Origin: an uncultured Clostridia bacterium
Lineage (GTDB): Bacteria > Bacillota > Clostridia > Oscillospirales > Oscillospiraceae
Assembly (NCBI GenBank): GCA_947169005.1
Contig: CAMVOG010000016.1
Coordinates: forward strand, 1 to 17,054
Length of the DNA stretch: 17,054 nucleotides
Direction: 5' to 3'
Position 1 is the first letter of the stretch. Every line of letters begins with the position of its first letter. Both the position numbers and the translations under genes were made by a program. Shown here piece after piece: positions 1 through 7,763 of this stretch. The notes under the pieces were generated by a model that did not search any database, was not told where the DNA came from, and saw nothing but the letters and a program-made list of their open reading frames with translations.

Positions 1-66
1 CAGGAGATGCTTCCCGCTGCCGTCTTCTTAAAAACAGTAGTTTTTAGAGGCCCCCAGAATGCAATG

Positions 67-102
67 AAAAGAGGACAGCCCGCCCGGGCTGCCCTCTTTT
101 TT
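67..102 (-). terminator. Rho-independent terminator of the ABC importer operon
   Basis: A 13-bp stem (70-82 with 85-97) has a tiny loop, with A-runs on the left and T-runs on the right. The single non-Watson-Crick position is a G:U wobble when read on the minus strand but an A:C mismatch on the plus strand, so it fits best as the end of the minus-strand operon, just past its last stop codon at 112. It may act in both directions. Confidence 0.85.
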
Positions 103-111
103 CTGCCGCTT

Positions 112-846
112 TTATTCCGCCGCGGCCAGGAGCGCCTTCGTGTAGTCCTCCTTGGGATCGTCGAAGACCTCCCGCACCGTGCCCTGCTCCACGACGCGCC
201 CGGCCTGCATCACCAGGACCCGGTCACAGAGCTGATAAACCACGTTGAGATCGTGGGAAATGAAGAGATAGCTCAGGTCCAGCTCCTCCCGCAGGGCCCG
301 GAGCAGCCGCAGGATCTGCGCCTGGATGGTCACGTCCAGGGCGGACACGGGCTCATCCAGGATCAGAAAGCGGGGGCGGCGGATCAGGGCCGCGGCGATG
401 CTCACCCGCTGGCGCTGGCCGCCGGAGAGCTCGTCGGGATAGGCCGCGAACAGCTCCTCGGGCAGCTCCACCCGCCGCAGCATCTCCAGCACCCGGCGGC
501 GGCGCTCCGCCGCGTCGTACTTGCCGAAGACCTTCAAGGGCTCCTCCACGCTCCAGATGGCCGGGTAGGCCGGGTTCAGGGAGCTGTAGGGGTCCTGAAA
601 CACGATCTGGGGCCGGGGGGTATGGTGGATGATCTCGCCCTTCTCCGTGGCGGCGAGGCCCAGGATCATGCGGGCCAGGGTACTTTTGCCGCTGCCGCTC
701 TCCCCAACCAGGCCCACGATCTCCCCGTGGCACACGGTGAAGTCCACGTCGTGAACGATCTCCTTATACTGGCGCTTGCCCAGAAGGCCGCTGCCGTGAT
801 AGCCGCCGCTGGCGCGGCGCACCTCCAAAACCAGCTCCTCGCTCAT
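112..846 (-). CDS. Peptide/nickel-type ABC transporter ATPase (second ATPase, DppF/OppF/NikE-like)
   Basis: This is a cytoplasmic ATPase that powers import with the membrane subunits encoded upstream. Walker A GESGSGKS lies at about residues 48-55, the signature LSGGQ at 140-144, Walker B FLILDE at 160-165 and the switch histidine in FISHD at about 198. At 244 residues it is compact: OppF/DppF proteins are usually about 300-330 residues because of a C-terminal extension that is absent here, whereas NikE-type ATPases are near 268. Its ATG overlaps the stop codon of the preceding ATPase gene by 4 bp (ATGA), so the two are translationally coupled. It is the last gene of the operon and is followed by a terminator. 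The family is certain; the substrate (peptide, nickel chelate or other) cannot be read from this subunit. Confidence 0.93.
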   Translation of the reverse strand: MSEELVLEVRRASGGYHGSGLLGKRQYKEIVHDVDFTVCHGEIVGLVGESGSGKSTLARMILGLAATEKGEIIHHTPRPQIVFQDPYSSLNPAYPAIWSVEEPLKVFGKYDAAERRRRVLEMLRRVELPEELFAAYPDELSGGQRQRVSIAAALIRRPRFLILDEPVSALDVTIQAQILRLLRALREELDLSYLFISHDLNVVYQLCDRVLVMQAGRVVEQGTVREVFDDPKEDYTKALLAAAE

Positions 847-1631
847 GCCGTCTCCTTTCCGTGGCGGGTGGGGATCGCCTCGATCAGCTGCTTCGTGTAG
901 GGGTGCTGCGGATGGTAGAACACGTCCTCCGTGGGCCCCTCCTCCACCAGCTTGCCCCGCTGCATCACGGCCACCCGGCCGCAGAGCTTGCGCACCACGT
1001 TGAGATTATGGGAAATAAAGAGCATGGACATGCCGAACTCGGCGTTCAGCTTCTTCAAAAGCTCCAGGATCTGCGCCTGGATGGTCACATCCAGGGCGGT
1101 GGTGGGCTCGTCCAGCAGCAGCAGGTCCGGCGCGCAGACGATGGCCGCGGCGATCATGGCCCGCTGCAGCATGCCGCCGGAGAGCTCGTGGGGGTACTTT
1201 GTATAGACCAGCTCCGGGTCCCGCAGCTCCACCTCCCGCATGGCCTGCAGCACCGTGGTCCGGCGCTCCTCCTTGGTCATGTGCATGTGGATGCGCAGGG
1301 TCTCCCCGATCTGCTCCCCCACGCGCATCAGCGGGTCCATGGCGCTCATGGGCTCCTGGAAGACGACGCCCACCCGCTTGCCGTGGAGCTTTCTGAGAGC
1401 GGCCCGCTCCGCGTGGAGCAGGTCCTCCCCGTCCAGGAGAATATCCCCCCTGAGGGCGCACTTCTTCCGGGGCAGCAGGCCCGCGATGCTCATGGCCGTG
1501 ACGGTCTTGCCGCTGCCGCTCTCGCCCACCAGGCCCACGATCTCGCCGTCATGGATGGTGAGATTCACGCCGGACACCGCCTCCCGGTCCCGGTTCAGAA
1601 ACTGCACGTGCAGGTCCTTGATCTCCAGCAT
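843..1631 (-). CDS. Peptide/nickel-type ABC transporter ATPase (first ATPase, DppD/OppD/NikD-like)
   Basis: This is the partner ATPase of the importer and would form a heterodimer with the product of the next gene. Walker A GESGSGKT lies at about residues 36-43, the signature LSGGM at 150-154, Walker B LLLLDE at 170-175 and the switch histidine in FISHN at about 208. It ends near residue 262 with HPYTKQLIEAIP, typical of the family, but lacks the long C-terminal tail of full-size OppD/DppD (about 320-340). NikD-type proteins are similarly short. The start ATG overlaps the stop of the upstream permease gene by one base (TGATG), and its own stop overlaps the next start, so translation is coupled at both ends. 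Confidence 0.93.
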   Translation of the reverse strand: MLEIKDLHVQFLNRDREAVSGVNLTIHDGEIVGLVGESGSGKTVTAMSIAGLLPRKKCALRGDILLDGEDLLHAERAALRKLHGKRVGVVFQEPMSAMDPLMRVGEQIGETLRIHMHMTKEERRTTVLQAMREVELRDPELVYTKYPHELSGGMLQRAMIAAAIVCAPDLLLLDEPTTALDVTIQAQILELLKKLNAEFGMSMLFISHNLNVVRKLCGRVAVMQRGKLVEEGPTEDVFYHPQHPYTKQLIEAIPTRHGKETA

Positions 1632-2434
1632 CAGGCGTCACCTCCGTTCAGCCGCTGCAGGCCCTCGCCGATCAGCCCCACGCCGAAGACCTGCAGGACG
1701 ATGGTGATGCCCGCCGCCAGGGCGTACCAGGGCGCGGAGGCGAACATGCCCTGGCTCTCGGAGAGCATGTAGCCCAGGGAGGTCTCCAGGGGCGTGATGC
1801 GCAGAAAGCTCATGCTGGCCTCCGCCAGCACGGCGTTGTTGAAGCCGATGGTCAGCGCGGGCAGCAGCACCCGCAGGGTGTTGGGCAGCATATGCAGCGC
1901 CAGGATGCGCCCGCTGCTCGCCCCCATGAGCCGAGCGGAGGTGATGTAATTCATATCCCGCAGCCCGGCGAAGGCCGTTCGCGTGACCCGGGCGAAGCTG
2001 GGGATGAACACCAGCCCCAGGGCCAGCACCAGATTGATCTTGCTTTGGGGCCCCAGGATGCTGATGACCACCAGGGCCAGCAGAATGCTGGGGAAGGCGG
2101 TGATGGCGTCGTTAAGCCGCATGAGCACGTCGTCCACCGCGCCGCCGAAATAGCCCGTGACGGCCCCGATCAGCGTGCCCGCGACGGCGCCGATCAGCAC
2201 CGTGGCCACGGCGATGGAGAGGGTGGTGCCCATGCCCCGCAGGACCCGGGAGAAAATATCCCGCCCCAGCTTGTCGGTGCCCAGAAGGTGGGCCGCGGAG
2301 GGGGCCTCGAATTTCAGCCCGCTCTGGGCCGTGGGGGAGTGGGGCGTCCAGAAGGTGCCCAGGATGGTGAGGGCCAGCAGCAGGCCCGTGATGATGAGCC
2401 CCGCCAGGAGATAGCCGTTCAGCTTCTTTTTCAT
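1631..2434 (-). CDS. Peptide/nickel-type ABC transporter permease (DppC/NikC-like)
   Basis: This inner-membrane channel subunit pairs with the permease encoded just upstream. The N-terminus has one membrane segment (about residues 8-30). It is followed by the family motif HLLGTDKLGRDIFSR and then several hydrophobic segments. The cytoplasmic coupling loop (RLMGASSGRILALHMLPNTL) is the EAA-type sequence that docks on the ATPase. At 267 residues it has the usual length for NikC and is slightly short for DppC (about 300). Its start overlaps the stop of the preceding permease by 4 bp (ATGA), a classical coupled arrangement. Confidence 0.93.
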   Translation of the reverse strand: MKKKLNGYLLAGLIITGLLLALTILGTFWTPHSPTAQSGLKFEAPSAAHLLGTDKLGRDIFSRVLRGMGTTLSIAVATVLIGAVAGTLIGAVTGYFGGAVDDVLMRLNDAITAFPSILLALVVISILGPQSKINLVLALGLVFIPSFARVTRTAFAGLRDMNYITSARLMGASSGRILALHMLPNTLRVLLPALTIGFNNAVLAEASMSFLRITPLETSLGYMLSESQGMFASAPWYALAAGITIVLQVFGVGLIGEGLQRLNGGDA

Positions 2435-3381
2435 TTTGTCCCTCCCAGCCGCAGACGCGGGTCAATGGCCCGGTCAATGAGGTCCGCCAGCGTCCCCGCC
2501 AGCACCACCCAGAAGGCCAGGATCACCACGATGGTCTGCACCACCGGGTAGTCCCGGGTGTTGATGCTGCTCACGAGGAAGCTCCCCAGCCCCGGCACGC
2601 CGAAGACCTGCTCCACCACGATGCTGCCGCCGATGATCTCGGCCATGGTCTGGCCCAGGAAGGTGACGGTAGCCACGAGGGAGTTTTTCAGCACATGGCC
2701 CCAAAGGACGCCGTGCCGGTCATTGCCCCGGGAAATGGCCGTGCGGACATAGGCCTTGTTCATTTCCCCCACCACCGTGGCCCGCATCATGCGCACGGTC
2801 ATGGCGATGCGGGGAATGGCGACGCAGACGGCGGCGAAGAAAAGGTGCCGCAGGGAGCGGGCCAGGTGCGCCCCCAAGTCGATGCTCTCCCCGGGCACGA
2901 AGACCCGCAGGAGGATGCCGAAGGCATAGGAGAGCAGAATGCCCGTGAAGAAGGGGGGCACGGCCATACAGAGCTGGTTGAAGGCGGTATGTACCCAGTC
3001 GAAGGCCCCGCCCACCCAGCGGTGGGACCAGACCCCCAGGGGAATGGAGATGACGACGATGAGCAGAAAGCTCATGAGGCACATCAAAAGCGTCAGCCCC
3101 AGCTTCGGGGCCACCAGGCTCCACACCGGGCTGCCGTAGCGATAGGAAACGCCCAGGTCCCCGGTGAAAAAGCCCCCCAGCCAGGAGATATAGCGGACGA
3201 TCAGGGGCCTGTCCAGCCCCCACTCATGGCGCAGGGCGGCCAGGGCCTCCGGCGTGGCCTCCACGCCCAGCTTGGTCTGGGCCGGGTCGCCCGAGACCAG
3301 GGAAAAGGCCACGAAGGTCAGCAGGGACACCAGCACCATGGTGATCAGCAGCATCCCGATCCGCTTGGCCGTATATTTCAA
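2431..3381 (-). CDS. Peptide/nickel-type ABC transporter permease (DppB/NikB-like)
   Basis: This inner-membrane channel subunit has 316 residues, the normal length for DppB/NikB. It begins with a membrane segment (IGMLLITMVLVSLLTFVAFS), contains the family sequence GDLGVSYRYGSPV in the periplasmic-side segment, and carries a coupling loop with AYVRTAISRGN. The start is a TTG at 3379-3381: an AAGGAGG element sits 8 nt upstream and no ATG or GTG in frame fits better. It lies 81 bp downstream of the binding-protein gene, separated by a strong hairpin (3408-3446), and overlaps the next permease gene by 4 bp. Confidence 0.93.
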   Translation of the reverse strand: MKYTAKRIGMLLITMVLVSLLTFVAFSLVSGDPAQTKLGVEATPEALAALRHEWGLDRPLIVRYISWLGGFFTGDLGVSYRYGSPVWSLVAPKLGLTLLMCLMSFLLIVVISIPLGVWSHRWVGGAFDWVHTAFNQLCMAVPPFFTGILLSYAFGILLRVFVPGESIDLGAHLARSLRHLFFAAVCVAIPRIAMTVRMMRATVVGEMNKAYVRTAISRGNDRHGVLWGHVLKNSLVATVTFLGQTMAEIIGGSIVVEQVFGVPGLGSFLVSSINTRDYPVVQTIVVILAFWVVLAGTLADLIDRAIDPRLRLGGTK

Positions 3382-3407
3382 GGGCTTCGCCTCCTTCCCG
3401 GTAGTGC

Positions 3408-3446
3408 AATGGCTCCCCCGTCCGAAAAAGGGGCGGGGAAGCCATT
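3408..3446 (-). other. Intercistronic hairpin between binding-protein and permease genes
   Basis: Positions 3408-3418 pair with 3435-3446 (AATGGCTCCCC against GGGGAAGCCATT, one bulged A). Read on the minus strand the stem is not followed by a T-run, so it is unlikely to be a full terminator. Such stems after binding-protein genes commonly protect the upstream mRNA from 3' decay and let the binding protein be made in excess; that role is inferred here. Confidence 0.65.
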
Positions 3447-3462
3447 TTCATGCTTCAAAGTC

Positions 3463-5016
3463 TTACGCCCAACGCAGCAGAGACACGTCCAGCACGTAAA
3501 GGGGATAGAAGGTCAGCCCCTCCACGCCGGTCCGGACGGCCACCAGGTCCGCCATGTCCTGGATATAGACGTTGGCGGCGTTCTCCGTCAGGTTCTTTTC
3601 CAGCTGGCGGTAAAGCTCCGTCTGCTCCGCGTCGTCGGCGGCGGAGACGGCCTTGGCCAGGATGGCGTCGTAGTCCGCGTTGTTGTAGTTGGTGAAGTTG
3701 TTGCTCTGCTGGCTGCCGAAGCGCTCCAGCAGCTTGCGGGCGGTCATGTTGTCGCTGGTGAGGCCCGTGATGGTGCTTTCAAACTGGCGGCCGCCGTACA
3801 CGTCCTCCAGCCAGGCGCCCCATTCCACGGGCAGAATGGTCACGTTGATGCCCACGGTCTCCAGCTGCATCTTGATAGCCTCGGCGGTGTCCACGTGAGG
3901 CTGATAGTTGGAGGGGACCGTGATGGTCATGTCAAAGCCGTCGGGATAGCCCGCCTCGGTGAGCAGCTCCTTGGCTCTGTCGGTATCGTAGGTGTAATAA
4001 TCCGTGAGGCTCTCGTCGTAATACTTCCCGAAGGAGGGGAACATGGAGGTGCCCAGGGGGATGCCGTAGCCGTCAAAGGCCAGGTCGATGATCTGCTGCT
4101 TGCTGATGGCGTAGCAGAGGGCCTGCCGCACCCGCACGTCGTCAAAGGGCGCCACGGCGTTGTTGAGGTACAGGGCCTGCACCAGATTCATGCTGCCCTG
4201 CTCCACCTTGAAATCGGCGGCGTTGAGCTGTTTGGTCTGGGTGGTGGTCAGATGGGCCACCAGGTCCAGGGCGCCGCTCTGCAGGCCGAGCACCAGGCCC
4301 TCGGCGCTCTCCAGAATTTTAAAGGTGACCTTATCCAGGCTGCCGCCCTGGCCCCAGTAGTCGGCGAAGCGCTCCAGCACCAGGTTGTCCTGCACGGCGC
4401 GGGAGACGAATTTATAGGGGCCGGTGCCCACGGGGGCGGTCTCCTGGTCCGCGTAATCGGCGGGGAGGATATAGGCGTTCATGATATAGGCGAGGAATTC
4501 GTTGCTGGGCTCGGAGAGGGTGACCGTCAGGGTCTTGCCGTCAGCGGAGGGCTCCAGGCCGGAGATAATGTCCAGCGGGGCCAGCTTGGCGGCGGCGTCC
4601 TCGCCGTTGCGGCGGCGCTCGATGGAATACACCACGTCGTCCATGGTCACGGCGTTCCCGTTATGGAACTTCACGCCCTCCCGCAGGGTAAAAACATAGC
4701 TCAGCCCGTCGGCGGATTTTTCCACCGCGGAGGCCACCGCGGGGACGATGTCGCCGGCGGAGGTGGGCTTCACCAGGCCCTCGAAGACGTTGAACAGGAC
4801 CTCCTTGGTACCCGCCGCTGTCATGTGGTCGGGGTCAAGACTGTCGAAATCCTGGGCAATGCCTACAACGAGCTCATTGGCCGCTGCCCGCCCGGTCTTT
4901 TCCGCGGCGTTCAGGTCGGAAGAGCTGGCCGTCGGTGTGGTCTTCCCGGCGCAGCCGGCCAGAGCGGCCAGGATCAGCGCCAGTGCCAGAAGTGATGCGA
5001 TTACTTTCCTTTTCAT
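3463..5016 (-). CDS. Lipoprotein solute-binding protein of the peptide/nickel ABC importer (SBP family 5)
   Basis: This extracellular, membrane-anchored protein captures the substrate and delivers it to the permeases encoded downstream. Residues 1-21 form a lipoprotein signal (basic MKRK, a hydrophobic stretch, lipobox L19-A20-G21 before Cys22). The mature part is a full-length family 5 binding protein of about 495 residues, with family features such as the early segment DPDHMTAAGTKEVLFNVFEGL and the later LCYAISKQQIIDLAFDGYG. Total length 517 is close to NikA (524) and DppA (about 535). An AAAGGAG lies 7 nt before the ATG. It is the first gene of a five-gene operon in the order binding protein, permease, permease, ATPase, ATPase. 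Ligand identity is not determined; peptide, nickel-chelate and other small ligands are all possible. Confidence 0.93.
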   Translation of the reverse strand: MKRKVIASLLALALILAALAGCAGKTTPTASSSDLNAAEKTGRAAANELVVGIAQDFDSLDPDHMTAAGTKEVLFNVFEGLVKPTSAGDIVPAVASAVEKSADGLSYVFTLREGVKFHNGNAVTMDDVVYSIERRRNGEDAAAKLAPLDIISGLEPSADGKTLTVTLSEPSNEFLAYIMNAYILPADYADQETAPVGTGPYKFVSRAVQDNLVLERFADYWGQGGSLDKVTFKILESAEGLVLGLQSGALDLVAHLTTTQTKQLNAADFKVEQGSMNLVQALYLNNAVAPFDDVRVRQALCYAISKQQIIDLAFDGYGIPLGTSMFPSFGKYYDESLTDYYTYDTDRAKELLTEAGYPDGFDMTITVPSNYQPHVDTAEAIKMQLETVGINVTILPVEWGAWLEDVYGGRQFESTITGLTSDNMTARKLLERFGSQQSNNFTNYNNADYDAILAKAVSAADDAEQTELYRQLEKNLTENAANVYIQDMADLVAVRTGVEGLTFYPLYVLDVSLLRWA

Positions 5017-5127
5017 GTTTCTGCTCCTTTCATCGCCGCCCTCACCTTCGTAGGGTCGGCGTGCGCGCCTGCGGGCGCATGGTTTTGAAACCTCGGGACC
5101 TCGCTATTCAGTTGTCGATCCCGCAGG

Positions 5128-5162
5128 ATCGTGGGTCATTATACTATAGTTTGCCCCACGAT
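5128..5162. promoter_or_regulatory. Inverted repeat around the importer promoter, candidate operator
   Basis: ATCGTGGG at 5128-5135 is the exact reverse complement of CCCACGAT at 5155-5162. The half-sites are 27 bp centre to centre and flank the -10 box, one touching the -35 box and the other covering the predicted start site. The position suits a repressor site, but no cognate regulator is encoded nearby and the right half-site also overlaps promoter sequence. Confidence 0.45.
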
Positions 5163-5166
5163 GCAA
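5138..5166 (-). promoter_or_regulatory. Sigma-A promoter of the ABC importer operon
   Basis: On the minus strand a -35 box TTGCAT (5161-5166) is separated by exactly 17 bp from a perfect -10 box TATAAT (5138-5143). Transcription would begin near 5131 and give a leader of about 115 nt. The leader would start with a small perfect hairpin: CGATCC at 5116-5121 pairs with GGATCG at 5126-5131. Confidence 0.8.
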
Positions 5167-5249
5167 GAGGGCAGCCGGAAAATTTCATATCCCGCCGTGA
5201 TCTGCCCCAGAATTCCCCAAAACTTGCGGCATTTTTACCAATTTCCCCC

Positions 5250-5278
5250 TTGACAAATCGGCCTCTTGCGGGTATAGT
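5250..5278 (+). promoter_or_regulatory. Sigma-A promoter of the M23 peptidase gene
   Basis: A perfect -35 box TTGACA (5250-5255) is followed after 17 bp by TATAGT (5273-5278). The predicted start near 5285 leaves a leader of about 100 nt. Within it CGGGTGT (5309-5315) and ACACCCG (5345-5351) could pair across a 29-nt loop, a weak structure. Confidence 0.8.
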
Positions 5279-5384
5279 AGGCTTTGTTACCGAATCGTTA
5301 CTATTTGTCGGGTGTTTGACGCTCTTTTGTTTCTCTTCGTTCCCACACCCGGCTTGCTCATATCCGATCTGAGAGGTTGCTTTT

Positions 5385-6569
5385 ATGGAACGTACAAGTG
5401 AAAGCCGCCGTGCCCTCCGGCGCGGGCTCGTGATGGGGCTCGTCGGTCTTCTGATCATCGCGGGGGCCGTGGCCTATATCCTTTCCAGAAACGTTGCCTA
5501 CGCCGTCTCCGTAAACGGGGAGTTCGTGGGCTATGCCAGCGACGTGGCGGAGATCAACTCCGCCGTGGAGAGCGTGAGCCAGACCGTGTCCTCCGCTCTG
5601 GGCTATGACTATCCGGTGGCCGTGGCCGTCAGCTATGAGCGGACCCTGGGCACCGGGGACGCCGACATCACCCAGGCCGTGGAGGAGACCCTGCTGGACG
5701 GGCTGGACGTGATCGGCGAATACGCCATTCTCTGCGTGGACGGCGAGCCCTTCTGCGCCTTTGAGACGACGGCGGACGCCGCCGCCGCCCTGGCCGCCTT
5801 CGTGAACAAGTTTTCCGAGGACGGGTTGGACAGCGCCGCGCTGCAGGAGGACGTGAGCGTCCGCGTGGACTATGCGGACAGCCGCCTGCTGGACGCCGCC
5901 AAGGTTTTCAACGTGCTGGCCATGGACAAGATCCATGTGGAAACCGTTTCCCACTCCAGCGAGGAGGAGATCTTCCCTTACTCCACCGAGATCGTCTATG
6001 ACGAGACTATGTACGTGGATGAGCAGCTTCTGGAGCAGACCGGGCGCTCCGGCCGCCGCGTGACGCTGACCACCGAAACCAGCGTCAACGGCAAGGTAAC
6101 CGCCACCGAGAGCAGCGACGTGGTGAACGTGGCCCCGGTGAACGAGATCATCCGCGTGGGCACCAAGGAGCATATTTCCACGGGCAGCTACCTCTGGCCC
6201 TCCGACGGCATCCTTACCTCCCGCTTCGGCCGCCGCAGCGTGGCCGTGGGCTCCAGCTACCACAAGGGCATCGACGTCGCCGCCGCCTACGGCGACCCCA
6301 TCACCGCCTCCGACGGCGGCACCGTGATTTTCGCGGATTGGGAGAGCGGCTACGGCAAGCTGGTCAAGCTGGAGCATGAGAACGGGGACGTGACCTATTA
6401 CGGCCATTGCAGCTCCCTGGCCGTCAGCGTGGGCGACGTGGTGCGGCAGGGCGACGTGATCGCCTACATGGGCGCCACGGGCGTGGCCAGCGGCGTACAC
6501 GTGCATTTTGAATACCGGCCCCTGGGCGGGGACCCCATCGATCCCCTGCTGGTGCTGCCGGAGCGCTGA
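5385..6569 (+). CDS. Membrane-anchored G5-domain/M23 (LytM-type) peptidoglycan endopeptidase
   Basis: This is predicted to act outside the cell membrane, cutting peptide cross-links of peptidoglycan. A short basic N-terminus precedes one membrane segment (about residues 14-34) with no cleavage site, so the protein stays anchored. Residues about 187-262 resemble a G5 domain, which often binds wall polymers. The C-terminal M23 domain (about 270-390) has the zinc ligands His293 and Asp297 in HKGID and His374 in HVHFE, plus the catalytic histidines His341 (YGH) and His372, so it should be active. AGAGG lies 8 nt before the ATG. It is transcribed away from the importer operon from its own promoter and ends in a terminator. 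The overall plan is like many clostridial M23 proteins; a role in growth or in sporulation cannot be told apart. Confidence 0.92.
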   Translation: MERTSESRRALRRGLVMGLVGLLIIAGAVAYILSRNVAYAVSVNGEFVGYASDVAEINSAVESVSQTVSSALGYDYPVAVAVSYERTLGTGDADITQAVEETLLDGLDVIGEYAILCVDGEPFCAFETTADAAAALAAFVNKFSEDGLDSAALQEDVSVRVDYADSRLLDAAKVFNVLAMDKIHVETVSHSSEEEIFPYSTEIVYDETMYVDEQLLEQTGRSGRRVTLTTETSVNGKVTATESSDVVNVAPVNEIIRVGTKEHISTGSYLWPSDGILTSRFGRRSVAVGSSYHKGIDVAAAYGDPITASDGGTVIFADWESGYGKLVKLEHENGDVTYYGHCSSLAVSVGDVVRQGDVIAYMGATGVASGVHVHFEYRPLGGDPIDPLLVLPER

Positions 6570-6595
6570 GATTTTCATCCTTCTCCTATATAGCT

Positions 6596-6630
6596 TGGGG
6601 GCTGCCGCAACGGGCCGCCCCCATTCTTTC
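6596..6630 (+). terminator. Terminator after the M23 peptidase gene
   Basis: TGGGGGC (6596-6602) pairs with GCCCCCA (6617-6623), and three further inner pairs lie after one mismatch. The stem is followed by TTCTTTCT. It sits 27 bp past the stop codon and separates this gene from the smpB unit. Confidence 0.75.
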
Positions 6631-6671
6631 TGTAAAATTTTTGTGAAGGGCTGTTATTTGCCCTTTGACTG

Positions 6672-6680
6672 TGCTATAAT
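6672..6680 (+). promoter_or_regulatory. Extended -10 promoter for smpB
   Basis: TGCTATAAT contains a perfect TATAAT with an upstream TG, the extended -10 form. No good -35 box is present at 16-18 bp, which fits an extended -10 promoter. The start site would fall about 20 nt before the smpB initiation codon, so the leader is very short. Confidence 0.6.
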
Positions 6681-6706
6681 CATAAAGCATCCGGGAGGTG
6701 AGAGGC

Positions 6707-7177
6707 TTGGCGCAGAAAAAAACAGGAAACAGAACCGTGGCCCAGAACCGCAAGGCCTTTCACGACTATTTCGTGGAGGACCGCTTTGAGGCGGGCATCT
6801 CCCTGGCGGGCACGGAGGTCAAGTCCATCCGGGCGGGCACGCTGAATCTGAAGGATTCCTTCTGCGTGGTCAAGGACGGGGAGATCTTCGTACACGGCAT
6901 GCACGTGAGCCCCTATGAGCAGGGCAACATTTTCAATAAGGACCCGATGCGTCCCCGCCGCCTGCTGATGCACAAGCGGGAGATCAACCGGCTCTACGCC
7001 CTGGTGAAGCAGGACGGCTACGCCCTGATCCCCCTCTCGGTCTATTTCAACGAGGCCTCCCGCGTAAAGGTGGAGCTGGGGCTCTGCAAGGGCAAAAAGC
7101 TCTATGACAAGCGGGCCGCCGCCGCGGAGCGGGACGCGAAGCGGGAGATCGACCGCGGCATGAAGCAGCGGCGCTGA
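6707..7177 (+). CDS. smpB: SsrA-binding protein SmpB
   Basis: SmpB binds the tRNA-like part of tmRNA and brings it to ribosomes stalled on broken mRNA, where it stands in for the missing anticodon arm. The conserved core is clear: NRKAFHDYFVEDRFEAG near the N-terminus, GTEVKSIRAGTLNLKDSF, then HEMHVSP-like and DPMRPRRLL segments, and the basic C-terminal tail (KGKKLYDKR...) that enters the mRNA channel. I place the start at the TTG at 6707, giving 156 residues. A GTG at 6698 is also in frame, but it overlaps the GGGAGG ribosome binding site itself, while the TTG is 8 nt beyond it. The tmRNA gene ssrA lies about 1.2 kb downstream on the same strand. Confidence 0.95.
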   Translation: MAQKKTGNRTVAQNRKAFHDYFVEDRFEAGISLAGTEVKSIRAGTLNLKDSFCVVKDGEIFVHGMHVSPYEQGNIFNKDPMRPRRLLMHKREINRLYALVKQDGYALIPLSVYFNEASRVKVELGLCKGKKLYDKRAAAAERDAKREIDRGMKQRR

Positions 7178-7204
7178 CCGCGCAAAAAGAAAGGAAGATG
7201 CGAT

Positions 7205-7723
7205 ATGGCAAACCCCATCGTTACCATTGAGATGGAAAACGGCGACGTCATCAAGGCGGAGCTCTATCCCGAGCTGGCCCCCAACACCGTGAACAACTTT
7301 ATTTCCCTGGTCTCCTCCGGCTTTTATGACGGGCTGATCTTCCACCGGGTCATCCAGGGCTTTATGATCCAGGGCGGCGACCCGGAGGGCACGGGCATGG
7401 GCGGCCCCGGCTATTCCATCAAGGGCGAGTTTGAGCAGAACGGCTTTAAAAACCCCCTCAAGCACAGCCGCGGCGTTCTCTCCATGGCCCGCTCCATGCG
7501 GCCCAACTCCGCCGGGAGCCAGTTCTTCATCATGCACGCCGCCGCCCCCCATCTGGACGGCTCCTACGCCGCCTTCGGCAAGGTCATCGAGGGCATCGAG
7601 GCCGTGGACAACATCGCCCGCGCCGACGTGGATTACAATGACCGCCCCCGCAAGGAGCAGAAGATGAAGAAAGTCACCGTGGACACCTTCGGCGTCAGCT
7701 ATCCCGCGCCGGAGAAGGTGTAA
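7205..7723 (+). CDS. Cyclophilin-type peptidyl-prolyl cis-trans isomerase
   Basis: This protein speeds proline cis-trans isomerisation during folding. It has no signal peptide, so it should be cytoplasmic. The single cyclophilin domain fills all 172 residues. The catalytic Arg48 lies in FHRVIQGFMIQGGD, followed by Gln106/Phe107 in GSQFFIM and the closing HLDGSYAAFGKV. His116 replaces the tryptophan that many eukaryotic cyclophilins use to bind cyclosporin, as is usual in bacterial forms. AAAGGAAG precedes the ATG. It follows smpB by 27 bp with no terminator between them, so the two probably share a transcript. Its last 21 bases, including the stop codon, recur perfectly at 8330-8350 beyond the toxin-antitoxin genes. 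Confidence 0.95.
   Translation: MANPIVTIEMENGDVIKAELYPELAPNTVNNFISLVSSGFYDGLIFHRVIQGFMIQGGDPEGTGMGGPGYSIKGEFEQNGFKNPLKHSRGVLSMARSMRPNSAGSQFFIMHAAAPHLDGSYAAFGKVIEGIEAVDNIARADVDYNDRPRKEQKMKKVTVDTFGVSYPAPEKV
7703..7723 (+). repeat. 21-bp direct repeat, left copy (3' end of the isomerase gene)
   Basis: The last 21 bases of the isomerase coding sequence, beginning CCCGCGCC and ending GGTGTAA, are repeated without mismatch at 8330-8350. The two copies bracket the toxin-antitoxin pair exactly. Confidence 0.9.
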
Positions 7724-7763
7724 GCGAGGCGGCCTTGCACCGTTTGCAGCAGGAGGTCCCATG

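Noticed and set aside
2695..4995. Long plus-strand open frame (766 codons) antisense to the binding-protein gene
   Set aside because: It is a shadow created by GC-rich codons of the real minus-strand gene; its His/Gly/Gln-rich product shows no domain and has no ribosome binding site.
5144..5458. Minus-strand open frame of 104 codons in the divergent promoter region
   Set aside because: It covers two strong promoters and the start of the M23 gene, and has no credible ribosome binding site or similarity.
6698..6706. GTG at 6698 as the smpB start
   Set aside because: It overlaps the GGGAGG ribosome binding site, leaving no spacing; the TTG at 6707 is correctly spaced and gives a normal-length SmpB.
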